Counted from the first letter of the stretch, positions 1 through 9,166 are shown. The stretch: 54,742 nucleotides of DNA from Coriobacteriaceae bacterium AF08-21 (GCA_027687465.1 JAQCQR010000015.1:1-54742); one strand, 5' to 3'. Notes: generated by a model not told the origin, from the sequence alone. Made by a program: numbers and translations.

Positions 1-46
1 CGGCCCGCGCTGCATGAGCATGCCCTTCTGGCGCGAGGACCTCTAA
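1..46 (+). CDS. arcA: Arginine deiminase, C-terminal tail (partial)
   Basis: Only the last 14 codons and the stop (44-46) are in the window. Read from base 2 they give GPRCMSMPFWREDL, the conserved C-terminus of arginine deiminases; the cysteine of the RCMSMP motif is the catalytic nucleophile in this family. The enzyme converts arginine to citrulline and ammonia. The ornithine carbamoyltransferase that follows on the same strand fits an ADI operon. The rest of the gene lies upstream of the window, so nothing can be said about its completeness. Confidence 0.85.
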   Translation, partial: GPRCMSMPFWREDL

Positions 47-58
47 GTTTTTAACGTT

Positions 59-106
59 CCGGTGCGGTCCCCCTACAACCGCACCGGTTTCGCCCGTCAA
101 ACGGGC
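59..106 (+). terminator. Two hairpins between arcA and arcB
   Basis: A 10-bp perfect stem (CCGGTGCGGT at 59-68 with its complement at 78-87) is followed by TTT, and a second 6-bp stem (GCCCGT/ACGGGC) occupies 92-106. The short T-run makes it a weak terminator or an mRNA-processing or stability element that could set the arcA:arcB ratio. No separate arcB promoter is obvious. Confidence 0.45.
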
Positions 107-151
107 AACACTGATACTTACGTAATTTATTTCTTCGAAAGGAATCGAACC

Positions 152-1147
152 ATGGGTGTTAACCTCTCCGGCCGTAGCTTCCTCAAGCTTCTCGACCTCA
201 CCACCGAGGAGATCGAGTACCTGCTCAAGCTCTCCAAGAACTTCAAGGATATGAAGCGCGCTGGCGTTCCGCACCGCTATCTCGAGGGCAAGAACATCGT
301 TCTGCTCTTCCAGAAGACCTCCACTCGTACCCGTTGCGCCTTCGAGGTCGGCGGCATGGATCTGGGCATGGGCGTCACCTACCTCGATCCCGGTTCGTCC
401 CAGATGGGCAAGAAGGAGTCCATCGAGGACACCGCCCGCGTTCTCGGCCGCATGTATGACGGCATCGAGTTCCGTGGCTTTGCCCAGGACGACGTCGAGG
501 AGCTCGCCGCTAAGTCCGGCGTGCCCGTGTGGAACGGCCTGACCACCGAGTGGCATCCCACCCAGATGCTCGCCGACATCCTGACCGTCCAGGAGAACTT
601 CAACTACGACATCAAGGGCAAGACCCTCGTCTTCATGGGCGACTGCAAGAACAACGTCGCTCGCTCCCTCATGGTTGTCTGCTCCAAGCTCGGCATGAAC
701 TTCGTGGCCTGCGGCCCCGAGGAGTGCATGCCCGCTGACGACGTCATCGAGGCCTGCAAGCCCATCGCCGAGGCCAACGGCTGCACCATCAAGCTGACCA
801 CCGACGTCAAGGACGGCGTCACCGGTGCCGACGTCATCTACACCGACGTGTGGGTCTCCATGGGCGAGCCCGACGAGGTCTGGGCCGAGCGCATCGCTCA
901 GCTCACCCCGTATCGTGTCACCTCCGAGGTCATGGCTATGGCCAACCCGGGTGCCATCTTCCTGCACTGCCTGCCCAGCTTCCACGACACCAACACCACG
1001 ATTGGCGCCGAGAAGTGCGAGCAGTTCGGCATCACCGAGCAGGAGGTCACCGACGAGGTCTTCGAGAGCCCCGCTTCCAAGGTCTTCGACGAGGCCGAGA
1101 ACCGCATGCACACCATCAAGGCTGTCATGTACGCTACGCTCAAGTAA
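152..1147 (+). CDS. arcB: Ornithine carbamoyltransferase, probably catabolic
   Basis: 331 aa. It transfers a carbamoyl group between carbamoyl phosphate and ornithine; in an arginine deiminase operon it works in the direction of citrulline phosphorolysis. The carbamoyl-phosphate loop STRTR is at residues 57-61, HPTQ at 135-138 and the ornithine-site HCLP at 272-275, all intact. An open frame extends upstream to a GTG at 62, but the start at 152 is preferred because GAAAGGA lies just upstream and the protein then begins as the family usually does. Its length and place between arcA and an arcD-like carrier favour arcB over biosynthetic argF, although argG and argH are also in the window. No carbamate kinase gene is seen nearby. 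Confidence 0.9.
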   Translation: MGVNLSGRSFLKLLDLTTEEIEYLLKLSKNFKDMKRAGVPHRYLEGKNIVLLFQKTSTRTRCAFEVGGMDLGMGVTYLDPGSSQMGKKESIEDTARVLGRMYDGIEFRGFAQDDVEELAAKSGVPVWNGLTTEWHPTQMLADILTVQENFNYDIKGKTLVFMGDCKNNVARSLMVVCSKLGMNFVACGPEECMPADDVIEACKPIAEANGCTIKLTTDVKDGVTGADVIYTDVWVSMGEPDEVWAERIAQLTPYRVTSEVMAMANPGAIFLHCLPSFHDTNTTIGAEKCEQFGITEQEVTDEVFESPASKVFDEAENRMHTIKAVMYATLK

Positions 1148-1162
1148 GAGCATCTAGCATCT

Positions 1163-1199
1163 CGCTCGGGGTGCATTGCTGCGCACCCCGAGCGCTTTT
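1163..1199 (+). terminator. Rho-independent terminator after arcB
   Basis: A stem of 11-12 bp (CGCTCGGGGTGC from 1163 with its complement ending at 1194) is followed by CTTTTG. It lies 16 nt after the arcB stop and would reduce read-through into the carrier gene. Confidence 0.75.
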
Positions 1200-1294
1200 G
1201 TCTGGTAAAAATCTCGCACCGAGCGACATGCACGGCACGGAAGAGCCGCTTAGGGCGAGATCAGTAAATGATTTATGAAGGGGGGATGAGAACT

Positions 1295-2773
1295 ATGACT
1301 GAGACCGCTAAGAAAAAGCGCGGTATGCCTTCATCGTTCACCATTCTTCTTGCTCTGCTGGCAATCGTCGCGGTTGTTACCGTTATCGTCTCCGGTACGT
1401 CCGGTGGCGCGGTTACCGCTGCCCGCCTGAGCGATTTCTGCACCGCCCCGGTCAAGGGCTTCGCTGACGCTCTGCCCGTCTGCCTCTTCGTTATGATCCT
1501 CGGCGGCTTCCTCGGCATGATGACCGAGACCGGCGCCCTGGACAACGGCATTGCCGTTCTGGTGCAGAAGCTTAAGGGCAATGAGATCATGCTCATTCCC
1601 GTGCTGATGCTCATCTTCTCCCTCGGTGGTACCACCTATGGTATGTGCGAGGAGACCGTTCCCTTCTACGCCCTGCTCGCCGCCACCATGATGGCTGCTG
1701 GCTTCGACCCCATGGTCGGCGCTGCTACCGTCCTGCTCGGCGCTGGCTGCGGCTGCCTCGGCTCCACGGTTAACCCGTTTGCCGTCGGTGCTGCCGTTGA
1801 CGCTCTGACTGGCGTTGGCATTGAGGTCAACCAGTCCATCATCATCGGCCTCGGTGCCGTCCTGTGGATTGTTACCACTGTTATGTCCATCCTCTTCGTT
1901 ATGAGCTATGCCAAGAAGGTCAAGGCTGACAAGGGTTCCACCATCCTTTCGATGCAGGAGCTCAAGGACGCCGAAGAGGCTCACGGTAAGGCTGCTTCCG
2001 AGGTTAACAAGGAGGTCAAGCTCACCGGTCGTCAGAAGGGTGTTCTGATCGCCTTTGCCTTCACCTTCGTCGTCATGATCGTCGGCTTCATCCCGCTGGC
2101 CGACCTCAATGAGGGCGTCGCCAACTTCTTCGATGCTGGCGCTGTCTATGACGCCGACGGTAACGCCATCGTTCAGGGCTGGTCTGCCCTGATCACCGGC
2201 CTGCCCATTGGCCAGTGGTACTTCGACGAGGCTTCCACCTGGTTCTTCCTCATGGCTGTCCTGATCGGTATCATCGGCGGCCTGTCCGAGAAGCAGATCG
2301 TCAACACCTTCATCACCGGCGCTGCCGACATGATGTCCGTTGTCCTCGTCATCGCTCTTGCCCGTGGTATCTCCGTCCTCATGGCTAGCACCGGCCTCGA
2401 CGTCTACGTCCTCGACGCTGCCGCCAATGCTCTGTCCGGCCTGTCCGGCGTGATCTTCGCCCCCATGAGCTTCTTGGTCTACTTCGGCCTGTCCTTCCTG
2501 ATCCCCTCGACCTCCGGCATGGCCACCGTCTCCATGCCCATCATGGGACCGCTGGCTGTCAAGCTCGGCTTCTCGCCCGAGGTCATGGTCATGATCTTCT
2601 CCGCCGCCATCGGTGTCGTGAACCTGTTCACCCCGACCTCCGGCGCCATCATGGGCGGTCTTGCTCTGGCCAAGATCGAGTGGACGACCTGGCTCAAGTT
2701 TGCGCTTAAGCTCATCGTCGCTCTCTCCGTCGTCTGCGCCGTCATTCTGACCGTCGCTTGCGTGATGCTCTAA
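1295..2773 (+). CDS. arcD: DcuC/YfcC-type membrane carrier, probable arginine-ornithine exchanger
   Basis: 492 aa, strongly hydrophobic with roughly a dozen membrane segments and a charged cytoplasmic loop near residues 205-245. The sequence resembles the C4-dicarboxylate anaerobic carrier/YfcC superfamily, members of which often sit in arginine deiminase operons and are annotated as basic amino acid antiporters. The substrate (arginine in, ornithine out) is inferred from the operon, not from residues. Three in-frame ATGs occur at 1268, 1286 and 1295; the last is chosen because GAAGGGGG ends 9 nt upstream of it. The gene symbol reflects context only. Confidence 0.7.
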   Translation: MTETAKKKRGMPSSFTILLALLAIVAVVTVIVSGTSGGAVTAARLSDFCTAPVKGFADALPVCLFVMILGGFLGMMTETGALDNGIAVLVQKLKGNEIMLIPVLMLIFSLGGTTYGMCEETVPFYALLAATMMAAGFDPMVGAATVLLGAGCGCLGSTVNPFAVGAAVDALTGVGIEVNQSIIIGLGAVLWIVTTVMSILFVMSYAKKVKADKGSTILSMQELKDAEEAHGKAASEVNKEVKLTGRQKGVLIAFAFTFVVMIVGFIPLADLNEGVANFFDAGAVYDADGNAIVQGWSALITGLPIGQWYFDEASTWFFLMAVLIGIIGGLSEKQIVNTFITGAADMMSVVLVIALARGISVLMASTGLDVYVLDAAANALSGLSGVIFAPMSFLVYFGLSFLIPSTSGMATVSMPIMGPLAVKLGFSPEVMVMIFSAAIGVVNLFTPTSGAIMGGLALAKIEWTTWLKFALKLIVALSVVCAVILTVACVML

Positions 2774-2875
2774 GTACCCCTTGGGTACCCCACGGAAACC
2801 ATGACGATCCTATAACGGATCACCTGGTCATCGTCTGTCCGGTGGGGTAACCCCACCGGTAGACTCCTACCTTTA

Positions 2876-2913
2876 GCCCCCTCCCGTTCCGTGCGCAGGA
2901 GGGGGCGCTTTTT
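2876..2913 (+). terminator. Rho-independent terminator after arcD
   Basis: Nine-bp GC stem GCCCCCTCC (2876-2884) with GGAGGGGGC (2898-2906), followed by GCTTTTTG. It is placed to end the arc transcript. Confidence 0.85.
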
Positions 2914-2914
2914 G

Positions 2915-2985
2915 TTCCGCGGTTTTACCAAACCGCGGAACCGGTCGACGCTGCACGGGCACCAGAGCGACAACTTGTCATTCAA
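2915..2985 (+). repeat. Dispersed repeat family A, copy 1
   Basis: It begins with a perfect 11-bp inverted repeat (TTCCGCGGTTT 2915-2925, AAACCGCGGAA 2930-2940, 4-nt loop) and continues with a tail containing TCGACGCTGCA and CCAGAGCG. The same hairpin plus tail occurs at 54669-54742 after the cysteine desulfidase gene. The two hairpins differ by a compensated pair (C-G here, A-T there), which suggests that the structure is conserved. Both copies lie in the 3' region of a gene. Confidence 0.75.
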
Positions 2986-3024
2986 AGAGGCCGGCATGAC
3001 CAAAAGGTCTATGCCGGCCTCTTT
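2984..3024. terminator. Strong bidirectional hairpin
   Basis: AAAGAGGCCGGCAT (2984-2997) pairs with ATGCCGGCCTCTTT (3011-3024), giving a 14-bp stem with an A-run on the left and a T-run on the right. It could terminate transcription from either side. Confidence 0.7.
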
Positions 3025-3030
3025 TCATGC

Positions 3031-3210
3031 CAATTTGTTCGCTCTGGAGCCCGTTCGCTGACTTATGCTCATCCTGCGGCGCTGCCATTGTTGGGGCAAA
3101 GGTGTCAGATTGCTTTGCGCCATGTCCTCCTCTTTCACGTCACCTTGCTCGCTCTGGCGGGCTTTCGCTGACTTATGCTCCACCTGCGACGTTTCCATTA
3201 TTGATACAAA
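3031..3210. repeat. Pair of degenerate direct repeats, 110-bp period
   Basis: Bases 3031-3100 and 3141-3210 align without gaps at about 54 of 70 positions by eye, including an identical stretch TTCGCTGACTTATGCTC. The 5' part (TCGCTCTGG) resembles the reverse complement of the tail of repeat family A (CCAGAGCG). No open frame is shared by the two units. Confidence 0.65.
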
Positions 3211-3238
3211 GGCCAGGTTTGTTTGAACCAAAAAGGGG

Positions 3239-3307
3239 AAGTTGCGGTGGAATAGTTCCTGTTTGGCCGTCTTGAGGGGTTAAACAGGAACTATTTCACC
3301 GCAACTT
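3239..3307. repeat. Long hairpin repeat family B, copy 1
   Basis: Arms of 26 nt (3239-3264 and 3282-3307) pair with a single G-T wobble around a 17-nt loop. The outer ends read AAGTTGCGGTGGAATA and TATTTCACCGCAACTT. A second copy with the same ends but a diverged, still self-complementary, interior lies at 42424-42490. No coding potential; this is a REP- or MITE-like palindrome. Confidence 0.8.
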
Positions 3308-3369
3308 ATCGATGGCGTGTTGGGTTGGTGCCTGTTGATGGCCTGGGCATCGGGGAGGGCGGGCTCCGT

Positions 3370-3375
3370 TATAAT
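3370..3375 (+). promoter_or_regulatory. Candidate -10 box of the DUF1846 gene
   Basis: A perfect TATAAT lies 40 nt upstream of the chosen start. No good -35 element is seen at 16-18 nt spacing, so the assignment rests on the -10 and its position. Confidence 0.4.
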
Positions 3376-3414
3376 CGCCTAGATCATTAAATGGAAACGG
3401 GACGGGAGCCATAC

Positions 3415-4896
3415 ATGCGCCAGGGTTTCGACAACGCGAAGTATATCGAGCTGCAGGCCGCTCATATTAAGGAGCGCATCTCGCAGTTTGGCGGCAAGCT
3501 GTATTTGGAGTTTGGCGGCAAACTGTTTGACGACTATCACGCGAGTCGCGTGCTGCCGGGTTTTGAGCCGGACAGCAAGTTTCGCATGCTCAAGAGCATT
3601 GCCGATGACGTTGAGGTCATCATCGCGATCAACGCGAACCACATCGAGAAGAATAAGGCCCGTGGCGACCTGGGCATTACCTATGACGAGGACGTTTTGC
3701 GCCTGGTCGACCTGTTTCGCGGCAACGGTTTTGCTGTCGCGGCCGTGGTTATCACCCAGTACGCCGGCCAGCCCGCCGCCGATGTGTTCCGCAATCGCCT
3801 GAACGCGCTCGGCATTCCCGCCAAGCTGCACTATCCCATCGAGGGCTATCCGCACGACGTCGACCTGATCGTGTCTGACGACGGCTATGGCAAGAACGAG
3901 TTTGTCGAGACCACCCGTCCGCTCGTCGTGGTCACCGCTCCCGGCCCCGGCTCGGGCAAGCTCGCTACCTGCCTCTCGCAGCTCTATCACGAGCACAAGC
4001 ACGGCACCGCCGCCGGCTACGCCAAGTTCGAGACGTTCCCGGTCTGGAATCTGCCCCTCACACATCCGGTCAACATCGCCTATGAGGCCGCCACGGCCGA
4101 CCTCGACGACGCCAATATCATCGACTCCTTCCACTTGGAGGCTTACAACAAGACCACGGTCAACTACAACCGTGACGTCGAGGCTTTCCCGGTGGTCCGT
4201 GCCCTGATGGAAAAGATTCTGGGGGAGAGCCCCTACCAGAGCCCCACCGACATGGGTGTCAATATGGTCGGCTTTGCCATCACCGATGACGATGCCTGTC
4301 GCGATGCCTCCAAGATGGAGATCGTCCGCCGCTACTTTTCTGCGGTCGAGGCCGTGCGCCGCACCGGCGTGGGCGATGAGCAGGTTGATCGTCTCAAGCT
4401 CATTATGAAGAAGGCCGGTATCGACAAGAATTACTCGCCGGCACGCTCGGCCGCCCTTACCAGGGAGCAGCTGACGGGTGGCCCCGTAGGCGCCATGGTC
4501 ATGCCCGACGGCTCCGTGGTGACCGGTAAGACTTCCACGCGCCTGGGCGCCGCGAGCTCGCTCATCATGAACGCGCTTAAGCATGTCTCGGGCGTTGATC
4601 TTGAGCTCGAGGTCATTAGCGATGAGGCGATCGAGCCTATCAGCAAGCTCAAGACGCATTTCCTGGGTAGCAAGAACCCGCGCCTGCACACCGACGAGAC
4701 ACTTATGGCGCTCTCGATCACCTCGGCAACGAGCGAGACGGCGGCCCGTGTCCTTTCGGGCCTGGAGCAGTTGCGCGGCTGCGATGCCTTCTTTAGCGTG
4801 ATCATCTCGCCGACGGACGAGACGGTGTTGCGCAAGCTGGGCATCAACGTGTGCTGCGAGCCCAAGTTCGAGCGCCGCGGTTTCTTCCACCGCTAA
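3415..4896 (+). CDS. DUF1846 family protein of unknown function
   Basis: 493 aa, the usual length of the DUF1846 family, which is widespread in Firmicutes and Actinobacteria and has no firmly established function. The N-terminus MRQGFDNAKYIELQ matches the family's typical opening, and the first part (GGKLYLEFGGKL, later ITQYAGQP) is characteristic. An in-frame ATG at 3391 would add eight residues; 3415 is chosen because GGGAG lies 6 nt upstream and the family start then fits. The stretch APGPGSGKLATCLSQ near residues 180-195 resembles a phosphate-binding loop, but whether nucleotide is bound cannot be told from sequence. The gene is monocistronic, with its own -10 box and terminator. Confidence 0.85.
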   Translation: MRQGFDNAKYIELQAAHIKERISQFGGKLYLEFGGKLFDDYHASRVLPGFEPDSKFRMLKSIADDVEVIIAINANHIEKNKARGDLGITYDEDVLRLVDLFRGNGFAVAAVVITQYAGQPAADVFRNRLNALGIPAKLHYPIEGYPHDVDLIVSDDGYGKNEFVETTRPLVVVTAPGPGSGKLATCLSQLYHEHKHGTAAGYAKFETFPVWNLPLTHPVNIAYEAATADLDDANIIDSFHLEAYNKTTVNYNRDVEAFPVVRALMEKILGESPYQSPTDMGVNMVGFAITDDDACRDASKMEIVRRYFSAVEAVRRTGVGDEQVDRLKLIMKKAGIDKNYSPARSAALTREQLTGGPVGAMVMPDGSVVTGKTSTRLGAASSLIMNALKHVSGVDLELEVISDEAIEPISKLKTHFLGSKNPRLHTDETLMALSITSATSETAARVLSGLEQLRGCDAFFSVIISPTDETVLRKLGINVCCEPKFERRGFFHR

Positions 4897-4915
4897 GCCG
4901 GGATAAATTGGTCTG

Positions 4916-4954
4916 AAAGGGGCGCATCGGGTATGCATTCGGTGCGCCCCTTTT
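4916..4954 (+). terminator. Terminator after the DUF1846 gene
   Basis: AAAGGGGCGCA (4916-4926) pairs with TGCGCCCCTTTT (4943-4954), giving an 11-bp stem and a T-run. Confidence 0.85.
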
Positions 4955-5145
4955 ATCAACAAAGCTACCGTTTAACCTAAAATTAGCCCGTTTACCTGCC
5001 TATAAGCGATTTGGACGGTATACAATAACCCTAATTGTTTCATCCTTTTGCGGGGATGCCGCATGATGGATGTTGCCGGCCATCATGGGGTGTGCCGGTC
5101 GCGCACGGTGCAAGTGATGCCCGTGCTCGGTTTGAGGAGGCTGCC

Positions 5146-5484
5146 ATGGCTGGCAAGGGTCGTGCGAGTGTCAACGATATGAAGCGTGTCGAGGTGCAGG
5201 TGCTGATGGAGATCGCCCAGCAATCCGAAGACAACGGCGGATTTTATGGCTTTTCGCGCAAGACGCTTGCCGAGCGTGTGGGGGTTTCTCCGTATCGCGC
5301 CCGCGCGGCAATTGAGCGCTTGGAATCCGAAGACATCATTGAGGTCGTCTCGCGCTACAGCGACGACGGCGGCCAGCTCGCAAATGGTATTTGTCTCACG
5401 GAGCGTGGCGAGTGGTATCTAGAGGGCATCCGTGCCGGTATGCTCGTGCAGGACTTGATCAAGGACGAAGTCGCCGATCGATAA
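5146..5484 (+). CDS. Small winged-helix DNA-binding protein
   Basis: 112 aa. The middle of the protein (roughly residues 30-70, SRKTLAERVGVSPYRARAAI then ERLESEDIIEVV) reads as a helix-turn-helix followed by a wing, as in small GntR- or MarR-like regulators. There is no effector domain. The open frame extends upstream to 5035, but ATG 5146 is preferred because GAGGAGG ends 6 nt before it and the upstream part has no protein-like character. It is followed by its own terminator and then pyrG; regulation of pyrG is possible but unproved. Its targets and specific family are not recognisable. Confidence 0.7.
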   Translation: MAGKGRASVNDMKRVEVQVLMEIAQQSEDNGGFYGFSRKTLAERVGVSPYRARAAIERLESEDIIEVVSRYSDDGGQLANGICLTERGEWYLEGIRAGMLVQDLIKDEVADR

Positions 5485-5501
5485 CAGCATGCATTCATAG
5501 T

Positions 5502-5540
5502 GAAAACGACGCCGCCTGGGCAACCGGACGGCGTTTTGTT
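5502..5540 (+). terminator. Terminator before pyrG
   Basis: An imperfect stem formed by AAAACGACGCCGCC and GGACGGCGTTTTG, followed by TTT. It separates the small regulator from pyrG. Confidence 0.65.
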
Positions 5541-5656
5541 TCGAGATGGAGAAATGCGATTGCGCGTAAGAAAAATTGCGTGCGGCGCGCGTCGCGAGTA
5601 TTACAATGAAGACCCGTAAGATGTGTATGGACAACTTCTACGGGAAGCGCAGGTAA

Positions 5657-7324
<1,668 letters not shown>

Positions 7325-7326
7325 GG

Positions 7327-8268
7327 GTGCCGGCGAACCAAGAACATACCGAAGCTACTCCCTCGTCGCTCGCTGTGGTGGCGGGGGAGTATCTCGATTA
7401 CCTTGCGGTCGAGCGGGGTTTGGCGCGCAATACGATTGCGGCATACCGTCGTGACCTGACGACGTACTGCGCCTATCTGGAGCGGGCTGACATTGCGTCT
7501 TTTGAAGATGTGAGCCGTCAGGTCGTGGAGGACTTTGTTGCCGATCGCCGCGACGGAGGCTATTCCGACGCCTCGGTGGAGCGCGCGCTTGCTGCCGTGA
7601 AGGGTCTGCATGCCTTTTTGGTGCGCGATGGGGCCGTGGCCCAAAACCCGACGGCGGCGTTGCGCCTGCCCAAAAAGGCAGATCGCCTGCCGGAATACCT
7701 TTCGGTGGAGGATGTCTCGGCACTGCTCGATCAAGACTTTCCCGAGGGCGAGATGGGACTGCGCGATCATGCCATCTTGGAAGTGCTTTACGGTTGCGGC
7801 TTGCGCGTGAGTGAGCTGGTTGGGCTCGATGTGGGCGATATCCATATCGATGACGGGTTTGTCCTGGTGCGCGGTAAGGGCTCCAAGGAGCGTCTATCCC
7901 CGTTGGTGGGAAGCGCGGCTCGCGCCTTGACACACTATATAGGTGACGGGCGCACGCTCCTGGCCGCCCATGCTCACGGGACCGAGACCTCGGCGGTCTT
8001 TTTAAATAAGAACGGACGTCGCCTGTCGCGCCAGGCCGTGCATGCGATATGCGAGCGGTATGGGCGCCAGGTGGGGCTGGTTGGGCTCCATCCCCACACC
8101 CTGCGCCACTCCTTTGCCACCCACATGCTCGCGGGCGGTGCCGACCTGCGTGTGCTGCAGGAGATTTTGGGCCATGCCGATATTTCGACCACGCAGGTCT
8201 ACACGCATGTCGACCGCACGCAACTGACCGAGGTCTATCTGGCGGCGCATCCGCTGGCACATCGCTAG
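7327..8268 (+). CDS. xerD: Site-specific tyrosine recombinase XerD
   Basis: 313 aa. XerC/XerD recombinases resolve chromosome dimers at dif during division. The N-terminal SAM-like domain (about residues 15-105) is followed by the catalytic domain with R160, K184, H257-x-x-R260, H283 and nucleophile Y292, all present. The GTG at 7327 is chosen because it immediately follows the pyrG stop with TAAGGG overlapping; a longer frame to 7174 would overlap pyrG by 150 bp. No xerC-like second gene is seen in the window, so this may act alone or with a distant partner. It lies directly upstream of the division cluster. Confidence 0.9.
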   Translation: MPANQEHTEATPSSLAVVAGEYLDYLAVERGLARNTIAAYRRDLTTYCAYLERADIASFEDVSRQVVEDFVADRRDGGYSDASVERALAAVKGLHAFLVRDGAVAQNPTAALRLPKKADRLPEYLSVEDVSALLDQDFPEGEMGLRDHAILEVLYGCGLRVSELVGLDVGDIHIDDGFVLVRGKGSKERLSPLVGSAARALTHYIGDGRTLLAAHAHGTETSAVFLNKNGRRLSRQAVHAICERYGRQVGLVGLHPHTLRHSFATHMLAGGADLRVLQEILGHADISTTQVYTHVDRTQLTEVYLAAHPLAHR

Positions 8269-8303
8269 CACCTCGCTGACCTGCATATTTATAAATATTA
8301 AAG

Positions 8304-8370
8304 GGGACGGGCCCCAGATTGCCGAGACGCACTTTTGCGCACATGGGCAATCTGGGGCCCGTCCCATTTT
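8304..8370. terminator. Long perfect hairpin after xerD
   Basis: A 20-bp perfect inverted repeat (GGGACGGGCCCCAGATTGCC at 8304-8323, complement 8346-8365) with a loop that itself holds CGCA-CTTT-TGCG, followed by ATTTTT. It should end pyrG-xerD transcription. It is unusually long for a simple terminator and begins with AAAGGGGAC, a phrase that recurs in the hairpin at 38461-38498, so it may belong to a repeat family. Confidence 0.75.
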
Positions 8371-8464
8371 TCGCTAGACACCGACGCGGTGGTGGGCCGT
8401 GTGTACCGTGGGTGGGGGAGTTTGGGGGCGATGTGAACGGTGTGTAAAGGGACGTAAAAAATCG

Positions 8465-8490
8465 CCTCAAGGTCAACTTGAAGGTTGAGG
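8465..8490. promoter_or_regulatory. MerR-type dyad upstream of mraZ
   Basis: CCTCAA (8465-8470) and TTGAGG (8485-8490) flank a core. The segment TCAACTTGAAGGTTGAGG (8473-8490) matches TCAACCTGAAGGTTAATG at the ftsZ promoter (23005-23022) at 15 of 18 positions. Confidence 0.5.
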
Positions 8491-8553
8491 TTCGCGGGCG
8501 TGCTTCTACAGGTGGCATCCCGCCTTTGCTGCAAACACAACATATTGTGTTTT

Positions 8554-8567
8554 CGAACATATGCTCG
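8554..8567. promoter_or_regulatory. LexA-like box upstream of mraZ
   Basis: CGAACATATGCTCG differs at one position from the Gram-positive LexA consensus CGAACRNRYGTTYG. It directly follows an 8-bp dyad AAACACAA-CATA-TTGTGTTT (8533-8552). No promoter elements can be aligned with it with confidence. Confidence 0.35.
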
Positions 8568-8592
8568 GGGGTGTTTTACAACATATTGGGGG

Positions 8593-8627
8593 TGGAGTGG
8601 TGGGGTGGGGTGGGGGAAGGGGTGGGG
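8593..8627 (+). promoter_or_regulatory. TGGGG repeat array, candidate MraZ operator
   Basis: TGGAG, TGGTG and TGGGG units start at 8593, 8598, 8601, 8606, 8611 and 8623; those at 8601 and 8611 are 10 bp apart. Escherichia coli MraZ binds TGGGN repeats spaced in this way upstream of its own gene, so autoregulation is a reasonable inference. The tract is also G-quadruplex-like. Confidence 0.45.
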
Positions 8628-8731
8628 AAAGGTGTTGAAAAATGGGGCGGTTCCCCATATTATTGATGACGTCGACAGGCGGGGTGGTTCCCCGCGTACG
8701 TGCCATCTGAGTAACCGAGGGGAGGGCGCAC

Positions 8732-9166
8732 ATGGGAATGACGGGTGCATACGAGCGCAATCTCGATGCAAAAGGTCGTCTATCCCTGCCTGCACCCCTT
8801 CGCGAGGAGCTTGGAGAGCACGTTCGCGTGTTTAAAGCCCTGGATGTCGATGCTCTGTACGTGTTCTCTGCCGAGGCCTTCGATAAGTGGGTCGAAGGAC
8901 TCTTCGCGGGTCGTGAGGGCCACGAGGGTTTTAACCCGCGTGACATCAACGACCAGAAGCTCATGAGGGCGATCAACAAGCGCACCACGTCGATGGATGT
9001 GGACAGCGCGGGTCGTATCGGTCTTTCTGAGTCTCTCCGCAAGCAGGCGAACCTCGACCGCGAGGTCACGGTTGTGGGCAACTACGACCACCTTGAGGTT
9101 TGGGACCGCGCTACGGCCGATGAGGACGATGATGACGAGGCCCTGCTGGACCTCTTCTTCTCGTAA
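8732..9166 (+). CDS. mraZ: Transcriptional regulator MraZ
   Basis: 144 aa. MraZ is an AbrB-fold DNA-binding protein that regulates the dcw cluster it heads. The two diagnostic DxxxR half-motifs are present, DAKGRLSLP near residue 11 and DSAGRIGLS near residue 91. The acidic tail DEDDDDEALLDLFF is longer than in many homologues. The start is clear: GAGGGGAGGG lies just upstream of ATG 8732. It is first in a tight same-strand run ending with ftsZ and faces an upstream region with TGGGG repeats. Confidence 0.95.
   Translation: MGMTGAYERNLDAKGRLSLPAPLREELGEHVRVFKALDVDALYVFSAEAFDKWVEGLFAGREGHEGFNPRDINDQKLMRAINKRTTSMDVDSAGRIGLSESLRKQANLDREVTVVGNYDHLEVWDRATADEDDDDEALLDLFFS

Larger units (their letters stand above)
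2774..3414. other. Gene-free repeat island between arcD and the DUF1846 gene
   Basis: About 640 bp without a credible gene. It contains, in order, a 9-bp perfect hairpin (CCGGTGGGG, 2839-2859), the arcD terminator, a dispersed palindromic repeat (2915-2985), a two-way terminator (2984-3024), two degenerate direct repeats with a 110-bp period (3031-3210), a long hairpin repeat (3239-3307) and the promoter region of the next gene. Short ORFs on either strand here follow the repeats and lack ribosome sites. Confidence 0.7.
8366..8731 (+). promoter_or_regulatory. Regulatory region upstream of mraZ and the dcw cluster
   Basis: A 366-bp gene-free region dense in possible operators: a MerR-type dyad (8465-8490), an 8-bp palindrome (8533-8552), a LexA-like box (8554-8567), a further AACATAT-containing segment near 8580, and a G-rich array of TGGGG repeats (8593-8627). 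AACATAT occurs three times between 8539 and 8587. No confident -35/-10 pair is seen. GAGGGGAGGG provides the mraZ ribosome site. Confidence 0.6.

Noticed and set aside
3031..3210. Possible CRISPR array
   Set aside because: Only two degenerate units at 110-bp spacing, no short exact repeats with unique spacers, and no cas genes.
2774..3414. Possible insertion sequence remnant
   Set aside because: No transposase fragment or terminal inverted repeat pair enclosing the island; the palindromes are separate short elements.
3379..4962. Minus-strand frame of 527 codons opposite the DUF1846 gene
   Set aside because: Shadow of a conserved gene; no ribosome site.
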